Positions 1 through 10,600 of a DNA stretch of 64,000 nucleotides are shown here, in pieces. The number at the start of each line of letters is the position of its first letter. The first letter of the stretch is position 1. The notes under the pieces were generated by a model that ran no database searches, was not told the origin of the DNA, and saw nothing but the letters and a program-made list of their open reading frames with translations. This DNA is from Ridgeia piscesae (lineage: Eukaryota; Annelida; Polychaeta; Sabellida; Siboglinidae), in assembly GCA_025642075.2 (NCBI GenBank), contig JAODUO010000621.1, positions 186,001 to 250,000 on the forward strand, read 5' to 3'. The translations under genes and the position numbers were made by a program.

Positions 1-129
1 ACATGTTTATAAAACTGCTACCACACTTCATACATAATCCCAATTAGGCTACAACCATGTTGTGCACAATTATTGCACGAAGACAACTTGTCATGTTAAA
101 ATCATTTTACAGGTGTAGCTAGGCCTGTC

Positions 130-356
130 AACCAAAGCCAGTTTGCAAACTTTCAAATGTGCCCGATGACCTGAAATAGACTATAAGCACACATGTGACA
201 CCATTTACACTAACTTTCAAGGCATAACTAACAATATCTATGGTTTTGGAATACCTTTTGTATCCTTACTTTTTTACCCGTCCACCCATATTTCTACCCG
301 TCCATATTCGTTTTTACCCGTCCAAATGACGGGTGGAGAGGTCTCTGCATAAAGCT
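130..356 (-). repeat. Dispersed repeat with multiple ACCCGTCC motifs, inverted copy 1
   Basis: This segment is the reverse complement of 3011-3250. It contains four to five acccgtcca motifs and the shared ends gtctctgcataaagctat and ccagtttgcaaactt. A third, diverged copy is at 38236-38480. Together with 3011-3330 it forms an inverted pair enclosing about 2.6 kb. Confidence 0.8.
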
Positions 357-483
357 ATGACCACCAGGCGCCAGATACTCATTCAGTCAGCTCTCAATTG
401 ACAGCCTGTGTTTATCCTCAGTAGTAGAATACCATGCCCCATTAAGATGACATTGTATGAATTACATGCTTATATGTTATGCA

Positions 484-557
<74 letters not shown>

Positions 558-570
558 ATATATATTTACA
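484..570. repeat. (TG)n(TA)n microsatellite
   Basis: Runs of gtgtgt followed by tatata. Short open frames over it are artefacts. Confidence 0.95.
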
Positions 571-843
571 CACCTGTGCATTCAGAAGACCTTTATCAAG
601 TTAAAGTCAGACTTGTTAGATCTGTGTAATGTTAATGTACATGGTCTAATTGGTGTATAATTGATTACTCTTTGATCTTGATACATATCTGTTTCCTCAG
701 GCATGTTTCAACACAACATAAGCAGGTACACATGACAGACATCTGCTGTACATTTACTCTTTCCTTAATGGCCCCAGCAGCGCTAAGATCAAGAAGATTA
801 TTCTTTTAACACATCTGTTATTCAGCCTGATCACAGCTAACAC

Positions 844-973
844 CTAAACTCATGGCACTTCTGTGGACAAACACTGCAGCCTTCTCTAACATCTCCATTG
901 TCCCATAAAGCACAGCTACTAGAGCCTTCATTGTCTTAGACCTTTCATCTTCTGTGAGTCCAATTGCTTTCTG
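844..973 (-). other. Possible exon of an unidentified minus-strand gene or element
   Basis: On the minus strand, 130 bp lie between an acceptor (tgccctcag) and a donor (tttag|gtgtta). They are open for 43 codons with ordinary amino acid composition: QKAIGLTEDERSKTMKALVA, VLYGTMEMLEKAAVFVHRSA. I do not recognise the protein. It lies between the inverted repeat copies, so it may be part of an element or a captured gene fragment. Confidence 0.25.
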
Positions 974-1055
974 CTGAGGGCAATTAAAACTTCAGCATTG
1001 GCCTTTCTTCAGATTTACTCAAAGCTTGTCAATTGTTGTCCTGTTTTGTTTCTAG

Positions 1056-1264
1056 ATGGGATTAGGTCTGGGTGATAGATGGCAGGATAAAGGGAGTAGG
1101 GGTATAAGTGTGGTGTCATGCTCAGAATTCAGTCTTGTTGGCAGAGGGGTTGTGGAAGGTGCTTGGCAGTGTTCTTCAGCTGAACCGTGTGATATTTCAT
1201 TTGATCGAGTGTGGGTGATTCCTCATGCTAACAGTAACAGCTGTCATGGTTGTTCAAGTGACAG
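1056..1264 (+). other. Possible exon of unknown plus-strand transcript
   Basis: It is bounded by a good acceptor (gttttgtttctag) and the donor gacag|gttggt, and open throughout (MGLGLGDRWQDKGSRGISVV...). No family is recognised. A minisatellite starts exactly at the putative donor. Confidence 0.2.
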
Positions 1265-1535
1265 GTTGGTGACATTTACTGTAATCTATTATTAGTTTGG
1301 TGACAGGTTGGTGACATGTACTGTAACATTTTACTACCCGGGTAGTTTGGTGCCAGGTTGTTGTCTTGTTGGTGACATTTACTGTAACCATTTACTAGTT
1401 TGGTGACATTTATTATAACCTATTACTAGTTTGGTGACAGGTTGTTGGTGACATTTATTGTAACCGTTTACTAGTTTGGTGACAGGTTGTTGGTGACATT
1501 TACTGTAACCTGTTGTTACTAATTTGGTGACCCCA
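1262..1535 (+). repeat. Minisatellite, unit about 35-50 bp (GTGACATTTACTGTAACC...)
   Basis: About six imperfect copies of agtttggtgacaggttg.tggtgacattta.tgtaacc. The first copy overlaps the possible donor of the segment ending at 1264. Confidence 0.85.
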
Positions 1536-1787
1536 GTACTTGGTAATCAAACTGTGTATTTAGTTAATCTGGTTAGTCTCATGTAGGGTCAGTGTTTGGT
1601 GGTAATAATTAGCAGTTGATAATAAAGTAGTTCAGCAGGCCAGAATGTTTGGCTGTCATACATACTCATCCATTGTACATCCCTAATTGATTGGTCACAA
1701 GTAGGACATCTGTTGGTTGAACCAACGCATCGATTGGTGTATGCTATAGGATATTTGTATGTAGATCGACCGGTTTAAGTTCTGTCA

Positions 1788-1811
1788 GAACTTGTTCCCC
1801 ACAACAAGTTG
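1788..1811. promoter_or_regulatory. Candidate p53-family response element upstream of MDM2
   Basis: GAACTTGTTC (1788-1797) is a perfect RRRCWWGYYY half-site. Four bases later CAACAAGTTG (1802-1811) matches with two mismatches. MDM2 is a classical p53 target. The site is about 1.7 kb from the start codon, so function is inference. Confidence 0.25.
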
Positions 1812-3010
1812 GCAGGAGGCCTGCCTGCAGTGTACGTCGCGATATGTATTTAATCTATAGTGGATCAGCAATACAAGCAGTCGTGCAGCAGTTTTGTTTG
1901 CTGGAATTTTGTTATGTTTCGTCAGGTTGCATGTGTGCAAGGTTTGCTAGGTATGAACAGTTTGGAGCAGTTCTCGTTGCAAAGCTAAGTTTTCAGCTTG
2001 TTTGTTTTTGTAATTGTATTGTTGGTGTACACGTAGTGTTTAATTGAATTTTCATTTCTTCTGCTACTTCCTTTGATTGTAATGGGAATGTCTAAAATCA
2101 GCCATTCTGATATTGGGCAGACATATTCCCGTGACTATTGTGAAGACAGCTGCTTTAATAAACAACAAAGAACTATTATGTTGCAGTTATTATAAAACTA
2201 GGCTATATTAGTATGTTGCCATAGACAGTAAAATAGTAAATTATGTGCTTACACATTATTGATTGTTTCAATGCTGAATACTTCTATGTATTTGTAATAA
2301 TACTAATTACGCATTTATAGTTAAAACCACTTTTGCTAATATATTAATGGTAACAGAAATAGAGTTTGTCGAAAATACATCTGTATAAAAAAAAACTATA
2401 CCTAGAAGTTACTTTAATTTGTGATCAGGATAAACTGTACATCATTGCATTAAAGTTATTTGTTGTAGTTTTCAGAAAGTGTCACCAGTGTGTGTTGTTT
2501 GGTTTGGTGTGGTTTGTTTGGGTGATTCAACTGAGTGGAGGTCTAAGTGTTGTTTATGGTGTGACTGCAGCCAGACATTGACAGTGTCTGAGACATTGGA
2601 CAGGCTGTAGCCTGTTGTCCAGTCCTGACACATGTCTCTAATTCTCCATGGTCTCTCCTCAGACACCTTTGCTAGTCTCTATTATAGTTATGACATATGA
2701 AAACAGACGATAGAAATTAACCCATTATCCTAGCTAAAATACATTGACATCATAATGCAGGTGTGAGTATTATTGACTGGTCATGGTTTGATGTTTTCTA
2801 TCAATGGGAATGTATAAATTCAGATGCAGATTTGAATGGCTGATAACAATCAAAAAGATGTATTTTTAAACTTTGTCACAACATAACAAACAACTGATTA
2901 AATTCTACCTATGTGTTTTACTGGCTATATGTTAAAAGATAATCTGTTAAACTACCATATTATAATCTTTAAGCTTCCGTGACTTTAATACATTTATGGC
3001 ATAGGGGCAT

Positions 3011-3171
3011 AGCTTTATGTAGAGACCCGTCCACCCGTCATTTGGACGGGTAAAAACGAATATGGACGGGTAGAAATATTGGTGGACGGGTAAAAAAAAT
3101 GAAAGAGCAAAAAAGGTCTTCCAAAACCACTGATATTATTAGTTATGCCGTGAAAGTGAGTGAAAATGGTG

Positions 3172-3215
<44 letters not shown>

Positions 3216-3330
3216 CACATTTAAAAGTTTGTAAACTGGCTTATTAACAGTTAACATCCATGTGTCCACCATACTCTGTGGCCCACCAAAACATGTGTGA
3301 CTGGCAATAATTTGCATAGGGGCGTTACAA
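3011..3330 (+). repeat. Dispersed repeat with ACCCGTCC motifs, inverted copy 2
   Basis: This is the opposite-orientation partner of 130-356, interrupted by a (TA)n tract at about 3175-3212. It shares gtagagacccgtccacc, the gacgggta series and the ccaaaacatgtgtgactggca tail with the 38236-38480 copy. It abuts the MDM2 promoter region. Confidence 0.8.
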
Positions 3331-3490
3331 AATGTGATGACGTTGTGCGTAATGGTGGTCATTGCCTCGTGTGGTAATATGCTGATGTCAGACACCCAAA
3401 ATAGCACATCCATGTACTGGACGCGGGCGGCAGGCGCCCTCGTGACTAAATAATCGACAGGTTTAGATTTGCGCTAATTTGCAGTAATGG
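3300..3490 (+). promoter_or_regulatory. Probable MDM2 5' flank and 5' UTR (upstream promoter)
   Basis: This is the sequence just upstream of the first coding bases. It contains a CRE-like TGACGTT at about 3339, a GC-rich block (ggacgcgggcggcaggcgcc, about 3418-3437) and no clear TATA box, consistent with a TATA-less promoter. The transcription start is not visible. The dispersed repeat at 3011-3330 abuts this region, so the proximal promoter may be partly transposon-derived. Confidence 0.35.
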
Positions 3491-4062
3491 GTGAGTTGTG
3501 ACATTGTACCCAGGAGCACAGATTATCTGTGTATGTTCTTGGCAAAATCCTGTATGTGCAGAGACAGAAATCTGCATATTTTGCCTTGTTGGAGATTTTT
3601 GCGAACGTCTTTCACTGATGTGTCCCTTTGTTGTGCAGGTGACGAAGGCATGCCCGGTTCTAGAAGGCGTACTCGAACCAGCTCATCCAGCTCCGTTGAG
3701 ATCCAGGTATGTGTGATTTGTGACATTTAATTTCTACAGTGGCATTAGTATAGGATTGTGTTTTTTTATGTAGAGAAAGTGTCGGTAATGTTGCGACACA
3801 TTCCTTGAAATGCCCAGAAGTTTGCTGTGTTCACTTGTTTTTGCTGAACATTTATGGTGTCTTCAATGAGATATTAATGTTCATAAAGAATATTGCTCTG
3901 AAAGATGCATGCATCAATGCATGATTTTTTTTCTTCTGTACCTTGGATTTGTGATGTTGTATGGTCGTGTGTACAGTGAAATGTACATGCAATGTTTGTA
4001 AATTGTTTGGACTAATCCCAGCGGTCCCTTAATTTACATGAAACAAAAATGTTACTGTATGG

Positions 4063-4142
<80 letters not shown>

Positions 4143-4649
4143 ACCATCAAACAAACAGTGGTAAAGCATGGGCCTGATTTAAGTATACCAGGGCAGTAGA
4201 TTATGCAATATTTTCTACTGTGTCCATAATAATAATGCTGGTGGTTCCAGTGGTTTATAATGGTCAGTATACGGGCATGTGAAATGTGTTCCTACAAGCT
4301 CTCAGAACTAGTACCAGTGTAGCCAGTCATTGACAGAAATGGACGTGAGACGTTCTGGTACATTTCAGCACTTGCACAGTATCATGTCGGTATGTACTGC
4401 GTACCTAAGCAAAGACGCATTCCGTGTAAGACACCTGTCTAATGTTAGTAATAACATCTTCCCTATATTGAGATTGGGAACAAACTACATAATGCATTGC
4501 AGCATATGTTTTGCGGTTGAATATTACAAGGACACATATTTCAGGTGACAGAGAAGGTGGTGACGGTGAGCAGTTCTGCCAGCACACCTGGATCGGCAGC
4601 GGTGGCACGTGCCAAGGACACGGTCACAACATCAAGCCCTCTCCCCCTG
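3487..4649 (+). CDS. MDM2: MDM2 exons 1-3, N-terminal leader
   Basis: Exon 1 contributes only ATGG (3487-3490) before donor gtgagt. Exon 2 (3639-3706) gives [20 protein letters not shown] then VEIQ. Exon 3 (4545-4649) gives 35 residues beginning [16 protein letters not shown]. Both junctions keep frame: 4+68 nt is 24 codons, then 105 nt is 35 codons. The leader is basic, then Ser/Thr-rich and probably disordered, as expected before the SWIB domain. A (TA)n tract of about 73 bp at 4068-4140 lies in the intron between exons 2 and 3. Confidence 0.8.
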
Positions 4650-7600
4650 GTAAGATATGTCATTTCTTAAGGTCAAAACATCTCTGCTAAATAGATAATT
4701 GTTTTCTGTGGAAATGACTGGTTAAATGGATAAGGAGTATTTTTTGACTCAGTTAAAAAATTAATAGATTTAATTTTCAGATATTCCTACGAGATAGGTT
4801 ATTTGATTGCTATGACACAGCAATAATATAAGATGCATGACACCAGAAAGAGCATATGTTTCCATTGCACACACAGACAAATTTATGAGACTTGTAGTAG
4901 TAGAATATGAAAAAACAACAAGCTAAAAGTTTTGTTTACATAAATACTGGTTAATGGTAAGATGTTACAAGATGTTGATAATTATGATATGAAAAAGGGA
5001 GGGAGATTGCTTTCTCATTATAAACAGTATAATCAGTTGAACTAAACATTGTGTGTGATATGATGCAATCCTAAGTATGTTATTTCCATTTGTTTTGAAC
5101 AATGACCACTGGGGCATGGTCAGTCACTGTGACAAACTCTTGCTCACATTCAGCATTGCACTGACTATCTGTCTGGTCTTGTAATAGTTGACATCTGTTG
5201 ATTGACTTCACACTGGGTCACTGGGCACTCTTCCCCTGCACTGGGTCCCTTCCACTACACAAGCATTCCCACTCCCAATCCGCCTTGACTGACACCCCAA
5301 TAATCCCTTGTTGGCACCTATTAGTTCAAGCAATTAAACGTCTGCACTCAATTGGGCCATTGTCTGATTATTGACAGGTATTTAGTGGCACACTTCCCCT
5401 GTCTGGACTGCCAAGTGTTTCTTATTTAAACCCTGGTCTCAGCTTAGCCAGTTCATTGTAACTTCTTAGTTTGAAGCAGTAGTTGCTGGAACTGGAAGGA
5501 CGTGTTTAGGTTTTGTGGTTTTTAAAATGTTGCTTGACATGGGACAAGAAGACGTGTCGCTGTACTATGTAAGCTGGCTAGATTTGTTTTATCTTTGCAT
5601 ATTTTGTGTAGAATAGTTTTGTGCGAAATAATTTTAAGATGCCATTGTTGATATGCCTATCATAATAATTGAATATTTGCAACAGCACAGAATAAAACTG
5701 TGTGTCAATTTTGTGTTAATAACAATAATTTTATACAGGGTAGTAAATTATGCAATGTTTTTAACAGTACCCGTAATAATAATGCTGGCAATATCTCTGA
5801 CAATATATGATTAAAAGGCAGTCTAGAATACTGTTCAGTTTGTTACAATACTGGTAGCTGGTAAGTAAATATTCAAATATCTTAAATAATAAAGTTTACA
5901 CAGCACAAGTTACACAGCATCAATGTTTTGTGTGTAGTTTTATAACTTATTTATCATGTAATATAATTTAATTGAATAAAGCAAATGAATTCGCTACATC
6001 AGTAATTCAATACATATGGGCGTAATCAATGGATTAATCTTCAAAGTTTTGTTAAATAGATGTAAAAAAATTGTGGGGATGGCGGAGTAACTCGTCCAAA
6101 ACATTGTTTTAGCTCCTTGCGATTATGTTGTCTTCAGGTGCATTGTATCCCAGGATTCCTGCTGTACAGCTTGAACACATCAACATTCTGTCTTGATGTG
6201 TTTTGGTGCGTCCTATCCCAGGATTCCTGCTGTACACCTTGTTACTATTCTGTCTTGATGTGTCTAGGTGCGTCCTATCCCAGCATTCCTGCTGTACATC
6301 TTGTTACTATTCTGTCTTGATGTGTCTAGGTGCGCCCTATCCCAGGATTCCTGCGCCTCATCCAGACAGTGGGAGCTCAAGGGACGGCCAGTCTACACGG
6401 GGAGCTCTTCACACTTAAACAGGTATTGGTTCTCACCAGTAAATATAATTAATAATTATAATTAGATGTCTCACAGTGAGAAATGACACCTGTTAACAAA
6501 AATGACTGTTCGAACAGAGATGTCCACGTCTGTCTAATACCTGTAGTCTTTCACACAGCTTAGTGAACTAGTGCGGTGTAGAGTGAATAAATAAGTGTTG
6601 TTGTAGTTATGCTACCATTGTTGTCAAGTTGTTGCATGTTGTTGTAGTTGTGTGGCTATCTCACCAGTTACGTGAAGCACCGCCAGTTGTGGGACCCTCT
6701 CAACCCTGTGGTGGTCCACTGTGGCAAGGACCCACTGGGGCAGGTGTTCCAAGTGGACCGCTTCACCCTACATGATGCTATGTGAGTATTCACCCTTCAC
6801 CCTACATGTCATGTGAGTAGTTCACCCATCAGGCCTTCACCCTACAGATGCTAGGAGAGTATTTCACCCTTCACCCTACATTATGTCATGCAGGTAGTGG
6901 TTGTGTGTTTATGATATCAATCACTCCACTCTCTGATTACGTATGTAAATTGAAATGATAAAATTTATGACCTATATATAACCTATCTGTGAATTTTATA
7001 ACAGTAATACACACAAATAGTACCATCTTAATTACTGCAGATCAATATGATATTTAACAAAATTCAGTCAGTATAAAATAGTACATGAAATACCATTTTA
7101 GAAATTGGTGAAACAAATCACAAACACATGTGGGAATGACACTACATAAGTACATATAACTGAATTAATATAAGGGTCGAGATATCACACATTTGATAGG
7201 GGTCCATCTTCTATCTGGCCATATTTACAGTGGCCTCATCCATGACATCTGACCATATTTACAGTGGCCTCATCCATAACATCTGACCATATTTACAGTG
7301 GCCTCATCCATAACATCTGACCATATTTACACTGGCCTCATCCATAACATCTGACCATATTTCCAGTCGCCTCTTCCATAACATCTGACTATATTTACAT
7401 AACATCTGACCATATTTCCAGTCGCCTCATCCATAGCATCTGACCATATTTACATAACATCTGACCATATTTACAGTGGCCTCATCCATAACATCTGACC
7501 ATATTTCCAGTCGCCTCTTCCATAACATCTGACTATATTTACATAACATCTGACCATATTTCCAGTCGCCTCATCCATAGCATCTGACCATATTTACATA

Positions 7601-10600
7601 ACATCTGACCATATTTACATAACATCTGACCATATTTACAGTTGCCTCATCCATTAACATCTGACCATATTTCCAGTCGCCTCATCCATAACATTTGACC
7701 ATATTTCCAGTCGCCTCGCCTCATCCATAACATCTGACCATATTTACATAACATCTGACCATATTTACATAACATCTGACCATATTTACAGTTGCCTCAT
7801 CCATTAACATCTGACCATATTTCCAGTCGCCTCATCCATAACATTTGACCATATTTCCAGTCGCCTCATCCATAACATCTGACCATATTTACATAACATC
7901 TGACCATATTTACATAACATCTGACCATATTTACATAACATCTGACCATATTTACAGTTGCCTCATCCATTAACATCTGACCATATTTCCAGTCGCCTCA
8001 TCCATAACATTTGACCATATTTCCAGTCGCCTCATCCATAACATCTGACCATATTTACATAACATCTGACCATATTTACATAACATCTGACCATATTTAC
8101 AGTGGCCTCATCCATTAACATCTGACCATATTTCCAGTGGCCTCATCCATAACATTTGACCATATTTACATAACATCTGACCATATTTACAGTGGCCTCA
8201 TCTATAACATCTGACTATATTTACAGTGGCCTCATCCATAACATCTGACCATATTTACATAACATCTGACCATATTTCCAGTCGCCTCATCCATAACATC
8301 TGACCATATTTACATAACATCTGACCATATTTACAGTGGCCTCATCCATAACATCTGACAATATTTACAGTGGCCTCATCCATAACATCTGGCCACATTT
8401 ACAGTGGCCTCATTCATAACATCTGACCATATTTACAGTGGCCTCATCCATAACATCTGACCATATTTACAATGGCCTGATCCATAACATCTGACCATAT
8501 TTTCAGTGGCCTCAACCATAACATCTGACTATATTTTCAGTGGCCTCAACCATAACATCTGACTATATTTTCAGTGGCCTCAACCATAACATCTGACCAT
8601 ATTTTCAGTGGCCTCATCAAGAGAAGTGTGGTCCCACTTGAGATAGACCATCAGGGATGGACCAAACCAGCTGGAGTGCTGCGTGGAGGAACCAACGTGG
8701 ATCAGGTAATACAATCTATTCTACTAGGGAGATACAAAGGTGGGGTTGTTGTATAACTGTACAGTGTGTGTTACATGTGAAGGTCGTAAATAAATTTGAT
8801 AAAAAGACGCTTATTACATTTAAAAAACAAAGTCTTGTGAATGTTGTTTAGTGGGGATTTATCGCGTTTTTATATAAAATAATATAATTCCTCAATAGGT
8901 GTTTACATTTTTTTAAAGCCAGCGGTCACTTTGTGCAGCTCTTAGTTTAATCTCGGCCAACGAATTTGCTCACTGGATGTAAACATATTTCTGCCAACCG
9001 TGATGCAGTTTTTAGGGTCATTATATTGGGATTCCCACCAGTCGTGTGTATTAATTTGACTCAGCAGCTAATGTCTGCACGTCGTATAGGAATCAGCCAC
9101 AGCTAATTTTGCAATGCAAACAGCAGAGGCTTGTGGGGATGACTTTCACCTGACCAAAGCACAACACATTACGGACGTTACAGAATTATGTCCTCTTCCT
9201 CATTCCAAATTTGTCAGTGCACAAAAGTGATTTTCTTTCAACATGATGACGAGTTGACTTTGACTGTCTAGAGCTGAAAGTCACCTAGTGTTACCTTATT
9301 CAGCAGTAGGCTTGTGGTATTGAGACTGGACACCAGGTGGGGTGGCAGGTGGGTTGTGGCGTTGTGATTTAGGCACATGAGCGGCGTTTGATTGTGTAGA
9401 TGAATAATCAGTGACACATCTGCCTACAGGGTCGAGACTTACCGTACTCATTGCACCAAGCTCCCAGCGTCAATAGGGAAGTCATCGTTTCCCCTTCGAC
9501 CAGCTTCGCCAGGAGTGATGCAGGGGAGGATGTGGCTGACGGGAAGGGAGGAAACACAGGAAGATGAGGAAGAGGAGGAAAAGAAAAAGGAATGCGGGTA
9601 AGATGAGGACATGTTTATTATTCCTGATAAGAATGAGTGGATCAGATACGTCACAGTCTCCCACTTGCTGACGTCACAGTCAAAATTATTTGCATGAACT
9701 CTGTCAGACTTTGCCGGCAATGTTGATAATTAGGAACCTACAACATCACTAGAGGGCGCTGATATGCAACTCGGTTTGGTGACGTAATTGCGTTCAGATG
9801 TGCACCGTTAATTTCTTTTTTCAATGCATCTTTGAGTACCAACAGTTATAAGTATCTACATCATATCTACAACATATGTTAACAAATGGTGGATATAATG
9901 AATGAATGCGACGTGGACCGACTTGTGTAATGGCGCCACCTGGATGTTTAGTTCTGTATGTGTACATTACGCGATCTGTTGTTACTTTTGATGTCGTGTT
10001 TAACGCCTCCATCATGAGACTGTATCAACTGGTGGTGGTTGCAGACAAGACAGCTAGCAGTGCGTCAAGTGATGGGGGCCCAGCAAAGGTGTGTCGACAC
10101 AGTGTGTCAAGTGACACCCCAGTGAAGATGTGTCGACGCAGTGCGTCGGGTGACACCCCAGTGAAGATGTGTCGACGCAGACAGCCTTCCTTCAGCATCA
10201 CCTACAGCAGTGACGTGGGTGAGGGTGGCCACCCCTGGCAGTTCCAGGTGGAGATGTACGACTCCGGCGACAGCGAGGTGCTCAGTATACAGGTGTGTGC
10301 ACACAGCTGTGTTGTATTACCAGTGTAACCCCTGCCCTGCCCTGCCCTGCCCTGCCCTGCCCTGCCCTGCCCTGCCCTGCCCTGCCCTGCCCTGCCCTGC
10401 CCTGCCCCCTGCCCTGCCCTGCCCTGCCCTGCCCTGCCCTGCCCTGCCCTGCCCTATGTTCTTCCCTATCCTACCCTCCCTACTCTACATTACACTACCC
10501 AACCATACCCAATCCTACCCTATCCTATGCTATCCAATCTCATCCATTATTGTGTACACAACTGATGTGAAATAACTAAGTGTCCATCTGTCTACAGAGT

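Noticed and set aside
7215..8608. CRISPR-like regular repeats
   Set aside because: There are no unique spacers. The units are directly contiguous and derived from a eukaryotic splice acceptor.
10210..10575. 121-residue open frame running through (CCCTG)n
   Set aside because: It is out of frame with MDM2 exon 8 and continues into the pentanucleotide repeat.
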